A stretch of DNA of 64,000 nt. Origin: DAORHV01 sp964448405 (GTDB lineage: Bacteria; Patescibacteriota; Gracilibacteria; Peribacterales; Peribacteraceae). The translations under genes and the position numbers were made by a program. Under the pieces are notes generated by a model. That model was not told the DNA's origin. It ran no database searches and saw nothing but the letters and a program-made list of their open reading frames with translations. Positions 1 to 8,485 of the stretch are shown in pieces (the first letter of the stretch is position 1; every line of letters starts with the position of its first letter). The stretch covers positions 1-64,000 of the forward strand of contig CAYUVW010000006.1 of assembly GCA_964448405.1 (NCBI GenBank), written 5' to 3'.

Positions 1-429
1 GAAAACATGGAATGGGTCGTGCAAAAGGCCACTGAAGTCGGCGCCAAGCGGATTGTGCCGGTGTTGAGTGCGCGCACCATAAAAACGGGATTGAAGACGG
101 ATCGTCTCGTGAAAATCGCGCGCGAAGCGGCTGAGCAATCCGGTCGCGGAGTGGTGCCGATGATTGTGGAACCGGTGACGTTCGAGCAGGCGATTGCCAT
201 GGCTCCGGCTCGCAATGTGTTCCTGGATTTCGGCGGCGATGAGCATTGGTCACAGCAGATCAACACGGGCGTCGTCGGTTGCTGGGTGGGTCCCGAAGGC
301 GGCTGGACAACAGAAGAACGTCAGGCCGCGAACAAGGCCGGTTTTGTCATCGGCTCGCTCGGCGCACTCACGTTGCGCGCCGAAACCGCCGCAGTGCTGG
401 CAACGTATCTTGCCGTACACGGGCGTTGA
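1..429 (+). CDS. rsmE: 16S rRNA (uracil-1498-N3)-methyltransferase, C-terminal part
   Basis: RsmE methylates N3 of U1498 in 16S rRNA using SAM through a SPOUT (trefoil-knot) fold. The frame is already open at base 1, so the N-terminal PUA-like part lies outside the window. Visible hallmarks are the segment WVVQKATEVG near the start, the knot motif GPEGGWT, and the C-terminal LGALTLRAETAA, which matches the family LG-x-LRAETA signature for SAM binding. The ATG at base 7 is internal, not the start. The gene ends 1 bp before the stop of the convergent gene at 431-712. Identification is firm; only the missing 5' end limits the entry. Confidence 0.93.
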   Translation, partial: ENMEWVVQKATEVGAKRIVPVLSARTIKTGLKTDRLVKIAREAAEQSGRGVVPMIVEPVTFEQAIAMAPARNVFLDFGGDEHWSQQINTGVVGCWVGPEGGWTTEERQAANKAGFVIGSLGALTLRAETAAVLATYLAVHGR

Positions 430-430
430 T

Positions 431-712
431 TTAAGCGTCGGTAGCCGATTCCGCCGGTCGTGTGAGGTATGGTCGCGCCGCACGCTGCAGCACCTCTACG
501 CAGACGGAGGTGTCTCCACTCCGAATTGCTTGATCATAAATTGCCGTACCCAAGCGCAGAATAACCTCGGGCGTATCGCTTTGCGCCATCAGTTCCGCCA
601 ATTCGTCGCGGAACGTGGCGGTCAACGGCAGTCCGAGCTGTTGTTCGACGGACGCCGTCATGTGGACTGTTGTCAGTACGTCGGGAGCCGGAAAATGTTC
701 AGAGAGATGCAT
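431..712 (-). CDS. Hypothetical protein, 93 aa
   Basis: A small, probably helical protein with no signal peptide or membrane segment and no motif I recognise. It is convergent with rsmE (1 bp between stop codons) and lies just downstream of the frameshifted methyltransferase at 743-1548 on the same strand, with about 30 bp between them, so the two may be co-transcribed. Coding status is inferred from the tight fit between neighbours and from composition like other genes here; there is no overlapping better frame. Confidence 0.6.
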   Translation of the reverse strand: MHLSEHFPAPDVLTTVHMTASVEQQLGLPLTATFRDELAELMAQSDTPEVILRLGTAIYDQAIRSGDTSVCVEVLQRAARPYLTRPAESATDA

Positions 713-742
713 GGTTGCCGAGGGGTTCGGCGATGATACGGA

Positions 743-1548
743 TCACATTTTCAGCGTCAATATTCCAAGCAGATGCTTTGCATAGTGCTCTTCCATATGC
801 CAAAAGACCGTCATGACGCTTGATAGGTTGTAATATGCGCGCCACGACTGGGGATCATCATCGCGATGGTTCCGTTTGTATGGCCATTCGGCTGACGCAA
901 CAAGCTGACGTACTTTCGGTACTGCATTTGTGCAGCACCCAACACGTCGATTGCATCGAGGCCCTGCACGTCCGGGTAGAGCGATGCACTGTGCAGCTCC
1001 ACGACCACGTCGAATCCGCCCTGCAATTGCGGGAATTGCCGGTAGGCTTGTTCGAAGGTCATGTTCAACAGCAGCACGCGTGTGCTGTCGCGAATCACGT
1101 CGCATCGTACCATCAGGTCCATCAGGCGGGACTGTGCGGCCTGCTCAAGTTCCAAGTCTTGCCAGTGATCCAATCCGTATTCCAGCAGTCGCGACATGGC
1201 GTCGTAATTGGCCGGATCAATGACGACCGGGCGACGGTCGGGGGGATTGTCCGGGTGTTTTGCCAGATGCTCAGCCAGTTGGCCAAGCCCGGCGCCGACT
1301 TCCAGGTATTGCAAAGCAGGGTCGATCGGCAGGCCCGGCAATTCCGTTTTGTACTGCCGAAGATCGCGATTGGTAATGGGGATCGGATGCAAGCTTTTGC
1401 CGATTCTTGATGCGAAACACACCCTGCTCACCATGCCCAGTGAGCGCGTGGGAGTGCTTACGGACATCGAATAGCCGGTCTTTGCATCCAAGACGACATG
1501 GCGGTCATTCTCGCGCTCGAACGTGTGTTGCATGCGCCTATTCTGCAT
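743..1548 (-). CDS. Class I SAM-dependent methyltransferase-like protein, apparent frameshift near 850
   Basis: The N-terminal part (from ATG at 1548) contains a Rossmann methyltransferase motif I, YLEVGAGLGQLAEHL, followed by an acidic VVIDPANYD strand. The substrate is unknown. As written, this frame stops at 811 after a short tail. The -1 frame continues to 743 and reads like a real protein end (WRAYYNLSSVMTVFWHMEEH, then a hydrophobic helix). One extra G in the GGGG run at 850-853 would fuse the two into about 268 residues. The start is supported by a TATTGT hexamer ending 7 nt before the ATG. A sequencing or assembly indel is more likely than a pseudogene, but both fit. Confidence 0.72.
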
Positions 1549-1603
1549 TTATGCTACAATAAAATATTTATTATATAAAGCAAGTATTCTCTTCTCTGCA
1601 TAC

Positions 1604-1631
1604 AAAAAGACCCCGCCGGAGAGACGGGGTC
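1604..1631 (-). terminator. Rho-independent terminator of the mscS gene
   Basis: On the minus strand, gaccccg and cggggtc form a 7-bp GC-rich stem (1609-1615 with 1625-1631) followed by five T. It lies 15 bp past the stop of the MscS-type gene, which supports the unusual early end of that protein. Confidence 0.85.
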
Positions 1632-1646
1632 ATGAAGGTATTGTGT

Positions 1647-2174
1647 TTAGGCTTTGCGGCTGTAGTTGCCGATGACGCTGTTGCTGAGTGCACCGTTGGG
1701 AATGATGATCATCTTCGTTCCGTCTTGGCTTTTGACGAGCGTCGAGAAAATTTCGATTTTGTGCACCACGCCGCGCTGGCCCTGTGCTTCGATATCGTCG
1801 CCGACCTGGAACGGCTTGAAGAACAGAATGAGTATGCCGCCCGACAAGTTGGATAGACTGCCTTGCAACGACAGGCCGACGGCCAGCGATGCGGCACCCA
1901 AAATGGCGATGAATGACGTCATCTGAATGCCCACCATCATGGCGACCGTAATCAGAATGAGCATTTTCAGCACGATGGTCACCATGCTGTGCAAGAAGCC
2001 CGTCAGAGTGCGGTCGATGCGCTGCGTGGAGAGCGCCTTGTCCATGATTGCAACTGCGATGCGCACCAAGCGGAATCCAACCAACAGCGTAATGACTGCC
2101 AACAGAACCTGCGGCAAATACACCATGGCCATGGAGACGAATTGATCCAGATATTTCATGAGAGCTGTGGGCAT
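1647..2174 (-). CDS. mscS: Minimal MscS-type mechanosensitive channel
   Basis: A mechanosensitive channel of the inner membrane that releases solutes on hypo-osmotic shock. Three hydrophobic helices are followed by the TM3 pore-helix pattern (AILGAASLAVGLSLQGSLSN) and the beta-domain hallmark FKPFQVGDDIEAQG, then IPNGALSNSVIGNYS, where it stops. Canonical MscS is about 286 residues; here only about 175 are present and most of the C-terminal vestibule domain is missing. A terminator sits right behind the stop, so the short form looks genuine. The start is uncertain: ATG at 2174 or 2159, or a TTG at 2261 placed 5 nt after a good -10. Confidence 0.88.
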   Translation of the reverse strand: MPTALMKYLDQFVSMAMVYLPQVLLAVITLLVGFRLVRIAVAIMDKALSTQRIDRTLTGFLHSMVTIVLKMLILITVAMMVGIQMTSFIAILGAASLAVGLSLQGSLSNLSGGILILFFKPFQVGDDIEAQGQRGVVHKIEIFSTLVKSQDGTKMIIIPNGALSNSVIGNYSRKA

Positions 2175-2266
2175 TGTGAAAGTGGGGGAAAGCAAACAGA
2201 GCATAGCAGGAGCCACTTTCGGCGGCATCTCTTTGGAATTCGTTCGGTTGAGTGCTGGCAAAAAGC

Positions 2267-2294
2267 AGTATCAGGTGGTTCTGAACCAGTGCAA
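2267..2294 (-). promoter_or_regulatory. Promoter upstream of mscS
   Basis: On the minus strand TTGCAC and GATACT are separated by 16 nt. The -10 ends 5 nt before a TTG in frame with mscS. It is divergent from the promoter at 2316-2343. Confidence 0.5.
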
Positions 2295-2315
2295 ACAGTC
2301 AAAAGTACTATTAAA

Positions 2316-2343
2316 TTGACAGAAGGCGTTGTGCGGGTAGCCT
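2316..2343 (+). promoter_or_regulatory. Leaderless promoter for the gene at 2353
   Basis: A perfect TTGACA, 16 nt spacer and TAGCCT, with 9 nt to the ATG at 2353, so the transcript would begin at or within a few bases of the start codon. Confidence 0.6.
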
Positions 2344-2352
2344 GCCGCCGCT

Positions 2353-3474
2353 ATGAGCGAGGCCATGCAACCCTCGGCGGAACTTGAAGCAGCCATTCAG
2401 CAGGCGGTGTCCCATACGTATGGGGCGCCTACCATCGACATGGATGCCGTTTCCCAGGCAATGGAGCGTTTGCTCGAAGTGGATGCTTCCGTGCACGGCA
2501 GCTCCACCCAGCAGCTTGCGCTTGGAACATTGGTGCTGGACTTCAATCCCCCCGAAGAAGAGGGTGAACCTGAAGAAATGACGCCCGACGGCGACGGCAC
2601 TCAATTGCCAACCAACATTATGCATCCGCACGCAGTCGGACGTGCATTGGATTCCGACGCCCTTTCGCATATTGCAGCAACACTATTGCTTCGACGTGCA
2701 TCCGCGCGGGATGCGGTCATGGGGTACTGCGCGCTGCGCATGTGCGACAAAATTCCGACGGAAGGCGGCGAATTGCATGCCGTCAACGTTGCGAGGGCTG
2801 TTTCCGAAACATCGGCAGTCACCGACACGTTGACGCGCGTCTATTCCAGGCGTGTTTTGGCTCTGGTGGCCGAAGACCCTGATGATGTCTTCGCAGTCGT
2901 GCGCCAGGCTCAGGACGAGAGTAATCCATTCGAAGTCGTAAGACTGGTTGAATCCAGTTACCGGAGACTGCCGCCGGAACGTGCGTTATCGCTCTTGGCA
3001 TTTGGTGTGAATGCAGCATCGGATATGAACGATGAAGAGGAGGAATTCCTCATGATCTATCGGCAGTTCGATGTCGCCCTCATGCGGTTTCATACGCTGT
3101 ACAACCGTGCCTCGTGCGACGAGGAATTCGAACGCAATGCGGAGGCCAGAAGCCTTGTGGGAGAAATCGAGCTTTTCGCCGAAGCATTCGGCCGCGCCGA
3201 AGGATATGAACAGCGGCACATGTACGTCCTGATGGGCTTGGCATTCGCCCAGGCCGTATTACTGGAGCGCGAGGAGGCTGAAATGACGTTGCTGCGCTTG
3301 CAGCAAGTTGCCGATGAGCATGGCGGCGTGCCGGAAGGGATTGCTCCTCAGTTGCATAACATTCGTGAAATTCTGGATCGTAATGGGCCGCCCAACCCAC
3401 CGCCACGCGAACCCAACCGCGACGACGATGACGACGAACGCAATGATCCTGCCAATGCCTGGAAATTCAACTAA
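2353..3474 (+). CDS. Hypothetical acidic protein, 373 aa
   Basis: A soluble, mostly helical, strongly acidic protein with no signal peptide. The C-terminus is a charged disordered-looking tail with a run of Asp residues (NRDDDDDERND). No family recognised; the helical central region (about residues 200-340) could be a repeat-type scaffold, which is a guess. The start is fixed by a TTGACA/TAGCCT promoter ending 9 nt upstream. It is followed after 4 bp by the gene at 3479, so the two form an operon and probably act together. Confidence 0.75.
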   Translation: MSEAMQPSAELEAAIQQAVSHTYGAPTIDMDAVSQAMERLLEVDASVHGSSTQQLALGTLVLDFNPPEEEGEPEEMTPDGDGTQLPTNIMHPHAVGRALDSDALSHIAATLLLRRASARDAVMGYCALRMCDKIPTEGGELHAVNVARAVSETSAVTDTLTRVYSRRVLALVAEDPDDVFAVVRQAQDESNPFEVVRLVESSYRRLPPERALSLLAFGVNAASDMNDEEEEFLMIYRQFDVALMRFHTLYNRASCDEEFERNAEARSLVGEIELFAEAFGRAEGYEQRHMYVLMGLAFAQAVLLEREEAEMTLLRLQQVADEHGGVPEGIAPQLHNIREILDRNGPPNPPPREPNRDDDDDERNDPANAWKFN

Positions 3475-3478
3475 GCAA

Positions 3479-4033
3479 ATGAAGCTCCAAGAACTCTTTT
3501 CCACCCATGCCCCCTCGGTCGATCTGGCCCAGTACCGCCGGACGCCGCGCGGCATGCCGCCACTAAGGCCGTCTGCATTGAATTTGCTTGCTCTGACCGG
3601 CCATGCCGCAGGGTGCCGTGAAAAGTCGTTGGTCGAAGGCGAAGCTGCATTGCTGTTGCAATACAAAGGCCAAGACGCATCGGTGACCAGCTTGGATGAG
3701 TGCGACGGTGGCGAGGTCTGGAATATCCTGCAGTTGCAAGGCAGTACCAGTCGCAAGGCGTTCCGGGTGAATTCCGCGTTCGCGGTTGCCCAATGTTTTG
3801 CAGAGCAATTGCGACGCTATGCATTGCATCCGGACGCCGAGGTCCGACGACTCACCATGCCGCATGGTCATGGCATTACCAATATCGACGGCGCACGCGA
3901 CATGGAATCCGCAGTGCGAAAATACGAGGTCTATGCCTCGCTGCTCGGCTTGCGCTATTCACAAGAAGAGCACAAATACGTGCTGGATATCCGCAACGCA
4001 ATGCGGCAACTCCTGGAGGAGGCTACCGCTTAG
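3479..4033 (+). CDS. Hypothetical protein, 184 aa
   Basis: Second gene of a two-gene operon. The ATG (MKLQELFS) lies 4 bp after the upstream stop without a Shine-Dalgarno sequence, suggesting translational coupling; an upstream in-frame ATG at 3443 is less likely. Mixed alpha/beta composition, no membrane segment and no recognisable motif. It ends with a 4-bp stop-stop overlap with the convergent gene at 4030-4917. No function can be proposed. Confidence 0.7.
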   Translation: MKLQELFSTHAPSVDLAQYRRTPRGMPPLRPSALNLLALTGHAAGCREKSLVEGEAALLLQYKGQDASVTSLDECDGGEVWNILQLQGSTSRKAFRVNSAFAVAQCFAEQLRRYALHPDAEVRRLTMPHGHGITNIDGARDMESAVRKYEVYASLLGLRYSQEEHKYVLDIRNAMRQLLEEATA

Positions 4034-4917
4034 GCGGCGCCTGTCTTCGATTCGAACAGGGTAAATATTTCCTCTGAAGTTTCCGCGATCAGCGGGCGCA
4101 CCGGCTTTATCATCAGGTGCGGAATCGTCACTTCATGCTTGCCGTTCTCGAGAGCATCAATAACAAAAGCATGCTGGCCTTCCGTGGGCGCATAGAGGTA
4201 GTCCTTCCAGAGAATATATCCTTCCTCGGTTTCCTGCGTGCGACGCGCCAGGTACGACACTTTCTTGGCATCGCCTTTCGCGTGGAAGTACTTTGCCAAC
4301 AGTAGCCCGTTATTTACCAAGCACAATCCTTGTTGTGTTCTGGCGCCTTGTCGGTAGTTTTTCTCCATACCGCCGCAAGCAAAGCCGGGCTCCTTGGGCG
4401 CCTCGATGAATACATCTGCCTGCTCTTGGGTTTCGAGTAACAGGCGCAGACGGTCGCGAATCTTCGCATTGTAGGAAAGGATTGGCATCTGCGCGTTGTA
4501 CAGCTGGAAAATACGCAGCAGGTCGGGGTTTGCAAAAATATCGACGCCTTGATCCATGAGGCGGCGGAAGTATTCATTCGGGAACAACTCCTTCAGGTTG
4601 CCGCTATGACTATAGAACATCCACGGATGCGAATGGTGTACTTTCACCAAGCGTTCGCGGAGTTCTTCATCCGGAAAGAAATTTTGGACGCTTTTCAGAT
4701 AGGGGAGGTATCGCTCGGGGTGATCGCCGGACATCACGATTTCCATGGCTCTACGGATACTGTCCACCGACAAAAACGGTTGAACTTTGTCGCATAGTCG
4801 CAGCGCGATTTCCGGATCCGCTTCGACTTCCATATCAATATGCAGCGCTATTTCATCGCGATTTCCGCCGTACTCAGCCACCACCTTATTCACATCGGAG
4901 GAGTTCCGGAGCGCCAT
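4030..4917 (-). CDS. Hypothetical protein, 295 aa
   Basis: A soluble, charged, helix-rich protein that I do not recognise. There is no signal peptide or membrane segment. The start is well defined: TTGCAT, 16 nt, TATAAT, then 8 nt to the ATG at 4917, so the mRNA is predicted to be leaderless. It lies directly downstream of the winged-helix gene at 4971-5804 but has its own promoter in the 53-bp gap. Confidence 0.75.
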   Translation of the reverse strand: MALRNSSDVNKVVAEYGGNRDEIALHIDMEVEADPEIALRLCDKVQPFLSVDSIRRAMEIVMSGDHPERYLPYLKSVQNFFPDEELRERLVKVHHSHPWMFYSHSGNLKELFPNEYFRRLMDQGVDIFANPDLLRIFQLYNAQMPILSYNAKIRDRLRLLLETQEQADVFIEAPKEPGFACGGMEKNYRQGARTQQGLCLVNNGLLLAKYFHAKGDAKKVSYLARRTQETEEGYILWKDYLYAPTEGQHAFVIDALENGKHEVTIPHLMIKPVRPLIAETSEEIFTLFESKTGAA

Positions 4918-4970
4918 ATGTTGACATTATATGAATTATATTTTGATATGCAAATGAATCTTGGGCCGCT

Positions 4971-5804
4971 CTACGCAAAGTATTGCGCAATTTTGGCTCG
5001 TACGGTCTCGGCTTGGCGCCAATTGCGCCAGACCGTCACTTTGAACTCGCCCTTCATTTTGAACAGGTCGGTGACCAGCGCGGCATCGAATTCTTTCATG
5101 GATTGCACCGAACGGAACAGAAAGCCGAAATGCTTGGCGATATTGTCCGGGAAAATGCATTCCAAAATATATTCGCCGTAGACGTTGGTGTTATAGCCCT
5201 CGGCCGGAAACGGTGGAGCATCCGTACACTTGGCCAGGAAGACTTTGTTGTTCACCTCGGCCACATGCGTGTCCAGGAACGACGTGCTGCCGAACAGCCA
5301 GTGGCAACGAATGCCGGCGCTGGCGATGCGTTTGTAGATCTCTTTCTGGCCGCTCTTGTCGCCCAACTGCCACCAGGCATGCGAGTAGTACTTGAACAGC
5401 ATTTTCACATCCGGCGTAATGCCGTACAGCTGCACGAGAATGTGGTTCCAAATCGTTTCCACGTCGGCCAGCGTATCCAGTTCGAATACTTTCCGTTCAC
5501 CTTCTTTCAGCGGAAACATCGGCTGGTTCTTGTGTGAATCTATTGCCGCCGCCTTGGTCTGTTCGGCGAAGAACTGCAGGTACGACGCCCACATGAGATT
5601 AATCGATACTTTGCCTTTGGTTTTCACCAGTACCTGTTCGTCCGTCATGCGCGTGACGGTGCGGTAGAGGTGCTGGAGCGAGACATCCACGTTTTTCTCT
5701 TTCGTCAGGCGCCGGTGCAGGTCTCCCATGCTGATGCCGGGCGACGCCGAAACGATCTCAAGGATCGCGTTGAAGATAGGGTGCAGCGGATCGAGACAGA
5801 ACAT
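4971..5804 (-). CDS. Predicted winged-helix DNA-binding protein, 277 aa
   Basis: The first about 75 residues look like a winged helix-turn-helix: HPIFNAILEIVSASPGISMG, a recognition-helix region VSLQHLYRTVTRM and a wing with LVKTKGK. The remaining 200 residues are an alpha/beta domain with several aromatic residues and no motif I can name, possibly a ligand- or effector-sensing domain. This resembles transcriptional regulators, but the target is unknown; the neighbouring gene at 4030-4917 is a candidate. The start at 5804 follows a TAGAAT hexamer by 6 nt. Confidence 0.72.
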   Translation of the reverse strand: MFCLDPLHPIFNAILEIVSASPGISMGDLHRRLTKEKNVDVSLQHLYRTVTRMTDEQVLVKTKGKVSINLMWASYLQFFAEQTKAAAIDSHKNQPMFPLKEGERKVFELDTLADVETIWNHILVQLYGITPDVKMLFKYYSHAWWQLGDKSGQKEIYKRIASAGIRCHWLFGSTSFLDTHVAEVNNKVFLAKCTDAPPFPAEGYNTNVYGEYILECIFPDNIAKHFGFLFRSVQSMKEFDAALVTDLFKMKGEFKVTVWRNWRQAETVRAKIAQYFA

Positions 5805-5832
5805 GCCCGCATTCTAGGCGCCTTTCGGCTCC

Positions 5833-8436
5833 TCATGCCAGTCCGCCGATGCCAAGCCAGCGCCCCCAGCTCACCAGCGCCTGTCGCCAACCCGTTGCTT
5901 GCTGCAAATCGATGCTGCCCCGGACTTCGGTGTTGATGAGTGCCAATGCACGAATGCGCATGCCGCGCGTAGCCGCCCAATCAGGAATGCGCAGCACGCT
6001 GTGCATCGGGGTACCCGCCTCGTCACGTTCGGTGGTCGTGTACAAGCCGTAGTTGATTGGAATGGGTGTGTGCGTCTCCAAGTCGATGAGCACTATTCCC
6101 GGCACGGCCGAACGACAGGAGGCATCGCTGCCCCGATACGATGCGGTCACGCGGCCGCGCGCGGCGTCGAAGCGCAAGTCTCGCAAACAGAGAGCCGAAG
6201 TGGTTTGCGCCAGCGGAGTCGCGCAACATGTTCCGAGCGTCCTGCACTCGCCTTCGTTGTCGAAGAGTCCCCATGGTTTCCAACTGCGTTCCAGCAACAT
6301 GCGCACGCTGACTGAACCGATTTGCCCCATGCCGATGAGTGTGTTGCCGAGTCGCCCGGCGGCTTTGCCGGGGGAGAGTTGTTGGAGTGCTGCATGAAAC
6401 GATCGCATGGCCGACGGCGCCATTTGCGGCAGCAATCGCGATAGCGTTCCCGGCAACGCCCTGAGTCGTGGCGGCAGCAGTTCGCTTGCCATGTCCCGCA
6501 GGCGCACTTCGCCCAACATTGTTCCGCCGCGCAGCGTTGCGCCATCGGCGACCAGCGTAAATTGCAGTCGGTCGAGCGGCACTTGGAAGGCGGTGATTTC
6601 GAATTGGCAATTTTTGGCGCACAGCGACAGCACGCCGTTCCTGTAGGTGCCGCCGAAGGCGTATACGGCAAAGCGCGGATAGGGGACGCCCACGGCCGCA
6701 CCGTGTTCATCGATGCCGAATTTCTGCACGCCCCACGCCACGATTGCTCCTGTGGCAGTGTCGTGATGCACGATACGCACGTCTATGGAAAGACTGGCGA
6801 TGCCGATTTGGTCGAAACTTGCCACGATGGGTGGCGACGACACCAGCATCCGGCTGATGCGCAGCGCCGGCAGCTGGTGCAGTGACGGAGGGTCCAGTGG
6901 TTCAGTGACCTTTACTTCGAATCTGCATGTTGCGGTTTTCCAGCGGCGTCCGACTGCATAGGGCAACCGAGCGTTGAGTGTGTACATGCCTCCTGCGGCG
7001 TGCGCATCCGGCAACACGTGTACCAGCGTGGCGTCGGGCGACAAGACTGTGCGCAGAGATAATGCTCGTCGACCGACAGACTCGATATGAAGCCCCTTCA
7101 TGCGTAGTGCTGCCGTGACCTGTTCGTCGTAGGAATTCTTTGCAACTACCCGCAGACTCATGGCATCCCCCGGTGCGATCGTCAGTCGGTTGCCATTCTC
7201 CAGCAATCGCGTTTTGCCGTCGGCATCTACCGCCAGCACTTCCACGTCGGACTGCATGCGTCGGTGCTTCCGAAAGCCGTGTGCCTTGGGTTTCAGGTAG
7301 GCATCGTACGGAATGTAGATCACCTCACCTCCGGCCGTTGCCGCGGCCAAGCCGTGGTGTCCCAGCGCAATGGATGCATTGATTGCATGGGCCGTTACAT
7401 CACCTGCGTCGGTGAGTGTGTCGTACGACCAGCGGCACTCGCCGTCCGGCGTCAGTGCGTACATGCATCCGTCACCGCCGCCGACATACACCAGGTACGC
7501 AGTCTTGCCCTCCGGATCGATTCCCAATGCCGCCGAACTCTGGATGGGCGACGGCGTGTGAAACGTCCAACGAATGCGCCTTGTCTGCGTGTCTATGGCG
7601 TAAATGCGACCGTCGTGCGATCCCACATACAGCATATCGTCGTCTGCCACCGCTGCAGAGGCGTACACCGCTCCGCCGGTTTCCACCGACCACAATGCTT
7701 TTCCGGTGTTGCCATCCAGTGCGTAGATATGTCGGTCGAAACTGCCCACGTACAGTGTTCCGTCCCGTCCGACCGCCGGTGACGATGCGATGAAATTCCC
7801 CAGGTCGCTCTTCCATGTGATTTTGCCGCTGCGCGCATCGAATGCGTACACGTGCATATCGAACGACGGCACCACCACGGTGCGTTCATCGGGGAACGCG
7901 GGGCAGCTCCACAAATGCAGGCCCGTCAGATGCGACCAGCGAATGCCCTTGCCCGGTTCCACCGCGTAGAAACGGAAGTTGTCACAACCGAAATACAGCC
8001 AACCGGTCGGGCCCATGGCAACGTTGGCTTCCAGCCAATAAATGGTGCTTGGCGAAAATCCGTCCGATTCCTTGAGCAGATCAACATGCCACAATTCTTT
8101 TCCGTGTGGCGTGAGTGCGTACAGCTTTGCATCGCCACCTGGAACGAATACCGTTCCATCCGGCCCGATACACGCTGCCGAGTCGATGACTTCACCGACC
8201 GGAAATCTCCAGCGCTCCGCGCCTGTCAGCGGGTCGAATGCGTAGAACGTTTTATCGGCCGAACCCACGTACACCGTTTCATCCGCGCCGATGACCGGCG
8301 TGGAGAACACCGCGTTGCCCGTACGGAAGCGGCGTACGGGTACTTCAGGGCGCATTGTGGCGCGGTAGGCGGCGCATCCGTCGTTACGGATATTGCCGCG
8401 CATGCATGGCCAAGGAGCGGGAAGCGGATGTTGCAC
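5833..8436 (-). CDS. PQQ-like beta-propeller repeat protein, 867 aa
   Basis: Residues about 40-390 contain eight beta-propeller blades of the BamB/PQQ-binding-like type, each with a pattern such as TLYVGSFDRHIYALDGNTG followed by a Trp (kalW). The N-terminus carries the PWP-x-mRGNIRNDG motif that often precedes this fold. The C-terminal half (about 400-867) is beta-rich and unrecognised. No signal peptide is visible, so location is unclear; a scaffold or binding role is more likely than quinoprotein dehydrogenase activity. The start is a GTG at 8436, 6 nt after a TATCAC -10. Confidence 0.83.
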   Translation of the reverse strand: MQHPLPAPWPCMRGNIRNDGCAAYRATMRPEVPVRRFRTGNAVFSTPVIGADETVYVGSADKTFYAFDPLTGAERWRFPVGEVIDSAACIGPDGTVFVPGGDAKLYALTPHGKELWHVDLLKESDGFSPSTIYWLEANVAMGPTGWLYFGCDNFRFYAVEPGKGIRWSHLTGLHLWSCPAFPDERTVVVPSFDMHVYAFDARSGKITWKSDLGNFIASSPAVGRDGTLYVGSFDRHIYALDGNTGKALWSVETGGAVYASAAVADDDMLYVGSHDGRIYAIDTQTRRIRWTFHTPSPIQSSAALGIDPEGKTAYLVYVGGGDGCMYALTPDGECRWSYDTLTDAGDVTAHAINASIALGHHGLAAATAGGEVIYIPYDAYLKPKAHGFRKHRRMQSDVEVLAVDADGKTRLLENGNRLTIAPGDAMSLRVVAKNSYDEQVTAALRMKGLHIESVGRRALSLRTVLSPDATLVHVLPDAHAAGGMYTLNARLPYAVGRRWKTATCRFEVKVTEPLDPPSLHQLPALRISRMLVSSPPIVASFDQIGIASLSIDVRIVHHDTATGAIVAWGVQKFGIDEHGAAVGVPYPRFAVYAFGGTYRNGVLSLCAKNCQFEITAFQVPLDRLQFTLVADGATLRGGTMLGEVRLRDMASELLPPRLRALPGTLSRLLPQMAPSAMRSFHAALQQLSPGKAAGRLGNTLIGMGQIGSVSVRMLLERSWKPWGLFDNEGECRTLGTCCATPLAQTTSALCLRDLRFDAARGRVTASYRGSDASCRSAVPGIVLIDLETHTPIPINYGLYTTTERDEAGTPMHSVLRIPDWAATRGMRIRALALINTEVRGSIDLQQATGWRQALVSWGRWLGIGGLA

Positions 8437-8442
8437 GCCTCA

Positions 8443-8471
8443 GTGATACCGCAGGGAAGCCTGCGGTACAA
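8443..8471 (-). promoter_or_regulatory. Promoter with a perfect dyad between -35 and -10
   Basis: On the minus strand TTGTAC and TATCAC are 17 nt apart. The spacer and flanks form a perfect 9-bp inverted repeat, TACCGCAGG-(4 nt)-CCTGCGGTA (8447-8468). There is no T-run on either strand, so an operator is likelier than a terminator for the CAP gene just upstream. Confidence 0.6.
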
Positions 8472-8485
8472 TCAGGTTTGACCGT

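Noticed and set aside
743..1105. Separate 120-aa minus-strand gene
   Set aside because: Only its C-terminal part looks like protein; it is better explained as the frameshifted end of the methyltransferase gene at 743-1548.
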